Positions 59,972 through 64,000 of a stretch of 64,000 nt of DNA are shown here, one piece after another. Positions within the stretch are counted from its first letter, which is position 1. The number at the start of each line of letters is the position of its first letter. The notes below the pieces were generated by a model. That model searched no databases and was not told the origin of the DNA. It saw nothing but the letters and a program-made list of their open reading frames with translations. The translations under genes were made by a program, and so were the position numbers. This stretch comes from JAGPDB01 sp046331265 (GTDB taxonomy: Bacteria; Actinomycetota; Acidimicrobiia; IMCC26256; JAGPDB01): assembly GCA_046331265.1 (NCBI GenBank), contig JAXLRE010000005.1:1-64000 (forward strand), in the 5' to 3' direction.

Positions 59972-60916
59972 ATGAAACAAGTAAGAGACAGAATAATAAA
60001 TGAAGTCAACAAAGTTGTTGTGGGACAAAACAATGTTATTGACGGATGTTTAATTGCATTAGCTGTAGGTGGACATGTTCTATTAGAAGGTGCGCCTGGA
60101 ACTGCAAAGACACTGGTAGCTCAAGCTATTGCAAAATCTTTGGGATTAGAATTTAAAAGATCTCAATTCACGCCAGATATGTTGCCTAGCGATGTCACAG
60201 GTACAACAACGTTGAATCCTTCATCGAATGGAAACTATGATCTTGCTTTTAGGCCAGGACCAATTTTTACAAACATATTTCTTGCTGATGAAATAAACAG
60301 AACTCCCCCAAAAACACAAGCAGCACTTTTAGAAGCTATGCAAGAACAACAAGTCAGTGCAGATGGAGTCTCGCATCCATTGCCTGATCCTTTTTTAGTA
60401 ATAGCAACACAAAATCCGATTGAGTATGAAGGTACATATCCTTTGCCAGAAGCTCAGCTCGACCGTTTCACTTTAAAAATTGATGTTGATTATCCTGATG
60501 AATCAGCTGAACATCAAATGCTAAAACTCGCTCATAGTGGAGTAAGTCCTTCGACACTAAAAGAAGTTCAAGTAGTTGCAAGTGCACAAGACATTGCATC
60601 AATTAAATCATCTGTTGATAGTGTTGTAGTTTCTGATGAAGTAGTTACATATGTGACAAATATTGTTAGAGCGACCAGATCAATGCCAGCACTCCAATTA
60701 GGTGCATCACCAAGAGCTGCTGTTAATTTACTTGCAGCTGCTAAAGCAGTCGCAAAACTTTTCGAAAGAGAATACGTGACTCCTGACGACGTTGCATTTA
60801 TTGCACCACCAGTTTTGAGACATAGATTAATTCTTTCTCCAGAAGCAGAGCTGGAACGTGTAACAACTGATTCAATAATTGCTCAAGCGTTACAACAGGT
60901 AGTTGTACCGAGGTAA
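59972..60916 (+). CDS. MoxR-type AAA+ ATPase
   Basis: A 314-residue AAA+ protein with Walker A GAPGTAKT, Walker B ADEINR, QEQQVSADGVSHPLPDPF, sensor I ATQNP and a C-terminal helical lid. MoxR ATPases act as chaperones that load cofactors or mature partners such as the DUF58 protein downstream. It sits two bases after the DUF4350 gene and two bases before the DUF58 gene, an obvious operon. Confidence 0.92.
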   Translation: MKQVRDRIINEVNKVVVGQNNVIDGCLIALAVGGHVLLEGAPGTAKTLVAQAIAKSLGLEFKRSQFTPDMLPSDVTGTTTLNPSSNGNYDLAFRPGPIFTNIFLADEINRTPPKTQAALLEAMQEQQVSADGVSHPLPDPFLVIATQNPIEYEGTYPLPEAQLDRFTLKIDVDYPDESAEHQMLKLAHSGVSPSTLKEVQVVASAQDIASIKSSVDSVVVSDEVVTYVTNIVRATRSMPALQLGASPRAAVNLLAAAKAVAKLFEREYVTPDDVAFIAPPVLRHRLILSPEAELERVTTDSIIAQALQQVVVPR

Positions 60917-60918
60917 CA

Positions 60919-62328
60919 ATGTTTAGTGCTCCAACTCTTTTAATTATTGCTGCACTTTGTCTTGTAGCTTTGACGTGTTCGATTTTTCCAGTCGCACCAA
61001 CATGGCAAGCTTCAGTTCTATATTTTTTTGCGGCAATACTGTGTTGGTTTCTTCCCGCTATTTTTGGACTAGTTATAGGTGTTATTGCTACAGCACTTGT
61101 CATTTTTGATGCAATTATGTCACGTAGAAAAGCTGATGTGAGAAGGTCGTTACCCAATCAGCTTGCTCGTGGAGTACCTTCTTCTTTTCGAATTGCTACA
61201 AAAAATGCTGTAGACGGCAAAAAAAGTAACGTAGTCCCAACCGTAATTCGTCAACCCAGTTGTGCAGACATTGTTATCTCAAATAAACAAGCTACAAATG
61301 ATTTAGTAGGAACAATCACAGCGAATAGACGTGGGCTACACACCATTCCTCCTTATGCCACAAGAATTTATGGACCGTTACGTTTAGCTGTTTGGCATAG
61401 GCCATATGCAAAAACTCAACAAATAAAAGTTTTTCCTGACTTACCAGCCGCTAATCGTTTAGCTCATTCGATTCAACGAGGACGTTTTGCATCTGCAGGA
61501 TTAAAACGACGTGGCCCTTTAGGTTTAGGAACCAACTTCGAATCTGTAAGAGATTATTTTCCAGATGACGACATGAGACTTGTCAACTGGAATGCAACTG
61601 CTCGAACAGGTAAACCAATGACTAATCAATATCGCGTTGAACAAGATAGAGATGTTGTCGTTTTAGTTGATAGCGGTAGGTTAATGACAGCACCTCTACC
61701 ACTTAGCTCAGAAAAGAAGTTTGACGAATTTGAATATCGAAATGCAGAAAACGAACAAGAACAAAATGTTCCACTTGTTACACGTTTAGATATTGCACTA
61801 GATGCTCTATGTGGTTTAGTAAGTGTCGCTGACGTAATGGGAGACAGAAGCGGTGTCATTGCATTCAATTCAACTATTAGAAAACATTTAAAACCAAGAC
61901 GTGCAGGCGCACATGCAGTCATTCAAACTATTTATGATTTAGAACCTATCCCAGTTGACAGCGATTTCGAAGCTGCCTGTAGTCGTGTAGGAAAATCTAA
62001 AAGATCATTCGTGTTAATTTTGACAGACATCATGGATGAACAATCTTGTAAAAGTCTAATCCGTGGTTTAAAAATTATTGTAAAGAAACATCGCGTTGTT
62101 GTTGCAAGCATCATCGATCCTGACGTTCAAGAAATTCTTGATTTAACAGAAAACACATATGACATATCAGCACTTAAATATGGCGCAAACGAAATGGCAA
62201 ACGCTACTTTAAATGCAATCGCTGCAATAAAAGACGCTGGAGCAGAAGTTGTCTATTGTAATCACGAAGATTTAATGCTCGAGAGTGTTCGGACTTATTT
62301 AAGCGCTAAAGCTCGCGGATCTTTTTAA
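60919..62328 (+). CDS. DUF58 von Willebrand-like protein
   Basis: A 469-residue protein with two N-terminal membrane helices (about 2-20 and 30-55) and a DUF58 body: YFPDDDMRLVNWNATARTGKP, RVEQDRDVVVLVDSGRLM (vWA-type MIDAS start), and a C-terminal AAIKDAGAEVVYC. It forms the MoxR partner in the envelope system. Its end overlaps the SpoIIM-like gene by 30 bp in convergent order. Confidence 0.88.
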   Translation: MFSAPTLLIIAALCLVALTCSIFPVAPTWQASVLYFFAAILCWFLPAIFGLVIGVIATALVIFDAIMSRRKADVRRSLPNQLARGVPSSFRIATKNAVDGKKSNVVPTVIRQPSCADIVISNKQATNDLVGTITANRRGLHTIPPYATRIYGPLRLAVWHRPYAKTQQIKVFPDLPAANRLAHSIQRGRFASAGLKRRGPLGLGTNFESVRDYFPDDDMRLVNWNATARTGKPMTNQYRVEQDRDVVVLVDSGRLMTAPLPLSSEKKFDEFEYRNAENEQEQNVPLVTRLDIALDALCGLVSVADVMGDRSGVIAFNSTIRKHLKPRRAGAHAVIQTIYDLEPIPVDSDFEAACSRVGKSKRSFVLILTDIMDEQSCKSLIRGLKIIVKKHRVVVASIIDPDVQEILDLTENTYDISALKYGANEMANATLNAIAAIKDAGAEVVYCNHEDLMLESVRTYLSAKARGSF

Positions 62329-63285
62329 TTTATTATTCTTATCGCGAACGCCACCTTGAATTATTAGTCCCCAAAAAATACTAAATAATGTAAGACCAAT
62401 TGTTATTCCGATAGGAGTACTAACACCTGATGTTGAAACAACTCCTTCAACAATTCCACAGAAAAATAAAGATACTCCAACAACTAAAGCAGCTGATAAG
62501 GCTTGCTTCCCTTCTTCTCGTAAGGCACGCGCACGAGTTCTAAAACCTGGACTAATCAGTGCCCAACCTATTCTCAACCCTGCAGCTCCGGCAACTATTA
62601 AACAAGAAATTTCTAAAAATCCATGTGGGACTACAAACTGCCATAGAACATCAGAGTTACCAGCTTTAATTGTTAAACCAAAAGTCGACCCTAAAGCAAC
62701 ACCGTTATAAATTAACGACACGATTGTTCCTATACAGAAAGTTATTCCTGTTGCAAAAGCAATAAACGCAATACGTATGTTGTTAGTTAGAATTCCTGCA
62801 GAAGCTTGTGCTTTTTCTCCCGGAGACAATTGAAAATCTGCGCTAGGTCTTTCAACAACGCTCTCTACCCCTGCCGGCGCAAAACCAACTGCATTGTCTG
62901 GATTAATATTTGCCCAAACAGATGTTACGATCCATGGAACCATCATAAAAAGAAAGCTAACGAGTAAAAATCTTGATTTCTGAGCTATTGCAGCCCATGC
63001 ACCGGTAGATATGTAGTACCAAATTTTTCTAAAATCAACTTTTCTATGTTCATACATCATTGCCGAACATTTTGTAACCATAGACTCAAGACTGTATTGA
63101 ATTGCATCTCCAGCATATTCGCGTCTTGCGAAAGCAAGATCAGCACACGTTGCACGATACAAATATCCAAATCTGGCGATTGATGTTGGGTCGAGCTTAG
63201 TAATTTTTCCTTTCGATGTGACCATTAAGTTTGCAAGTTCTTGCCAGTCGTTCGAACGCGATTTGTGAAATGCATCAATATTCAT
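62299..63285 (-). CDS. SpoIIM-family (DUF95) membrane protein
   Basis: A 328-residue protein with a cytoplasmic helical N-terminus (RFGYLYRATCADLAFARREY), then five or so membrane helices with the typical NNIRIAFIAFATGI and VPHGFLEISCLIVAGAAGL. SpoIIM relatives in non-spore-formers accompany MoxR/DUF58/RDD genes. I choose ATG 63285; a longer frame to 63360 would overlap the divergent RDD gene start. Confidence 0.82.
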   Translation of the reverse strand: MNIDAFHKSRSNDWQELANLMVTSKGKITKLDPTSIARFGYLYRATCADLAFARREYAGDAIQYSLESMVTKCSAMMYEHRKVDFRKIWYYISTGAWAAIAQKSRFLLVSFLFMMVPWIVTSVWANINPDNAVGFAPAGVESVVERPSADFQLSPGEKAQASAGILTNNIRIAFIAFATGITFCIGTIVSLIYNGVALGSTFGLTIKAGNSDVLWQFVVPHGFLEISCLIVAGAAGLRIGWALISPGFRTRARALREEGKQALSAALVVGVSLFFCGIVEGVVSTSGVSTPIGITIGLTLFSIFWGLIIQGGVRDKNNKLKRSASFSA

Positions 63286-63296
63286 ATTTAATCGAA

Positions 63297-63302
63297 TAAC
63301 CT
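63297..63302 (+). promoter_or_regulatory. -10 box of the RDD gene
   Basis: TAACCT, seven bases, ATG 63310. Leaderless-type. Confidence 0.35.
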
Positions 63303-63309
63303 TAATCGG

Positions 63310-64000
63310 ATGTTCGCTGAACTCCAAGTAACCACACCAGAAGGTGTTACTTTTAAACATGAAATTGCTGGCGTAGGATCAAGATGTTTAGCTAGTGCTT
63401 TAGATTTCATTTTTTACATTGTTTCGTTAATAGCGTTATCGATCATCGCAGGAATTTTATCTCTAGCCATGGGTGGTGCTGGTGATGGTTTCGTACTTGC
63501 TTTTGTATCTATTGCTAACTTTACTCTTCTTTGGGGCTATAGAACTTTTATGGAAACATATAAGTCGGGCTCATTTGGTTATAAGGTAATGGGTTTAACT
63601 GTTGTCACTGGTCGTGGGGCTAAACCAATGTTTTGGCAATGCGCAATCAGAGGCCTGCTCTGGCCCGTCGAAGCAGTCATGCTCTCGATAATAGGTTTTG
63701 TATCTATCATTGTGACAAAAAAATCTCAGCGACTTGCTGATTTAATTACCGGGACAATTGTTGTCCATCGTAACCGTGACGCCCGAATCGGGATGCTTCA
63801 AGTTCAAAGTGGAGCATTAGATCCAAATGCTGCTTTTAGATCTTGGGAAGTATCTCATGTGAGCGACGATGAAGTATTTTTAATTCGACGATTCTTAGAA
63901 CGTCGGACTTATCTACCACAACACATACGATTAGAACTCGCGAATCGTTTATATAAATTAATTTACCCAAAGGTCTCGGGTATTCCTACCAATTGGTACG
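63310..64000 (+). CDS. RDD-family membrane protein (partial)
   Basis: An open frame of 230 codons running off the window end. It starts MFAELQVTTPEGVTF and contains the RDD-type core: SRCLASALDFIFYI, a helix, TLLWGYRTFMETYKSGSFGYKVMGL, and a third helix followed by RLADLITGTIVVH. The Arg-Asp-Asp pattern is SR...LD here. Beyond residue 160 is a cytoplasmic region of unknown role. It belongs to the MoxR-DUF58-SpoIIM-RDD block and is divergent from SpoIIM. Confidence 0.8.
   Translation, partial: MFAELQVTTPEGVTFKHEIAGVGSRCLASALDFIFYIVSLIALSIIAGILSLAMGGAGDGFVLAFVSIANFTLLWGYRTFMETYKSGSFGYKVMGLTVVTGRGAKPMFWQCAIRGLLWPVEAVMLSIIGFVSIIVTKKSQRLADLITGTIVVHRNRDARIGMLQVQSGALDPNAAFRSWEVSHVSDDEVFLIRRFLERRTYLPQHIRLELANRLYKLIYPKVSGIPTNWY

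Overview
The window reads as an AT-rich (roughly one-third GC), gene-dense bacterial chromosome segment from an actinobacterium. The call rests on gene neighbourhoods rather than any single gene. Several blocks follow the order known from Mycobacterium tuberculosis: an APC permease + CeoB/CeoC + OB-fold block (Rv2690c-Rv2694c type), a Tad secretion/pilus block next to an HAD-IB phosphatase (Rv3654c-Rv3661 type), an ArsA pair (Rv3679-Rv3680 type), and a DUF4129/DUF4350/MoxR/DUF58/SpoIIM/RDD block (Rv3689-Rv3695 type). An acyl-CoA carboxylase beta subunit with its small epsilon subunit also fits. Such low GC is unusual for the phylum; a marine or freshwater Acidimicrobiia-like lineage is a guess. 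Many genes start 6-8 bases after a TANNNT box, the pattern of leaderless actinobacterial transcripts.

Layout. 0-5 kb: KimA-type potassium importer, two TrkA/RCK proteins, an OB-fold protein, a lipoprotein and an LCP cell-wall ligase. 5-10 kb: Tad locus on the minus strand, with tadA broken by a frameshift, then an HAD phosphatase. 10-17 kb: DUF2207 membrane protein, a giant DUF3068-CHASE-PAS histidine kinase divergent from a lone receiver, and a Crp/Fnr regulator. 17-20 kb: a TasA/camelysin-like secreted protein followed by a SipW-type signal peptidase fused to its own substrate-like segment and an NHL propeller. 20-22 kb: sigA followed by three tiny genes in the same direction, with a GC-rich island in the sigA leader. 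22-36.6 kb: nadE, glnA, iscA-like and mrp genes scattered among many proteins I do not recognise, including a tandem paralogous pair. 36.6-43.8 kb: NfeD, a double ArsA ATPase, a receiver, a copper operon (YcnI, CopC-CopD) and a divergent ECF sigma factor. 44-50 kb: glycosyltransferase, asd-lysC operon, two cyclophilins and a degenerate GGDEF protein. 50-57 kb: acyl-CoA synthetase, a pair of related unknown proteins downstream of a diguanylate cyclase, and AccD/AccE. 57-64 kb: the MoxR-DUF58 envelope block, cut by the window end inside an RDD protein gene.

Functionally, the window is mainly envelope biology (Tad apparatus, TasA-like fibre, LCP ligase, MoxR block, copper handling), signalling (large histidine kinase, receivers, Crp, diguanylate cyclases, sigma factors) and core metabolism (NAD, glutamine, aspartate family, acyl-CoA). 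Convergent genes often touch or overlap by 4-30 bp. Three gene ends carry copies of a conserved hairpin element. No tRNA, rRNA, CRISPR array, insertion sequence or phage gene was seen.

The most unusual items are the signal-peptidase/substrate/NHL fusion, the three small genes behind sigA, the two lineage-specific paralogue pairs and the DUF3068-CHASE kinase.
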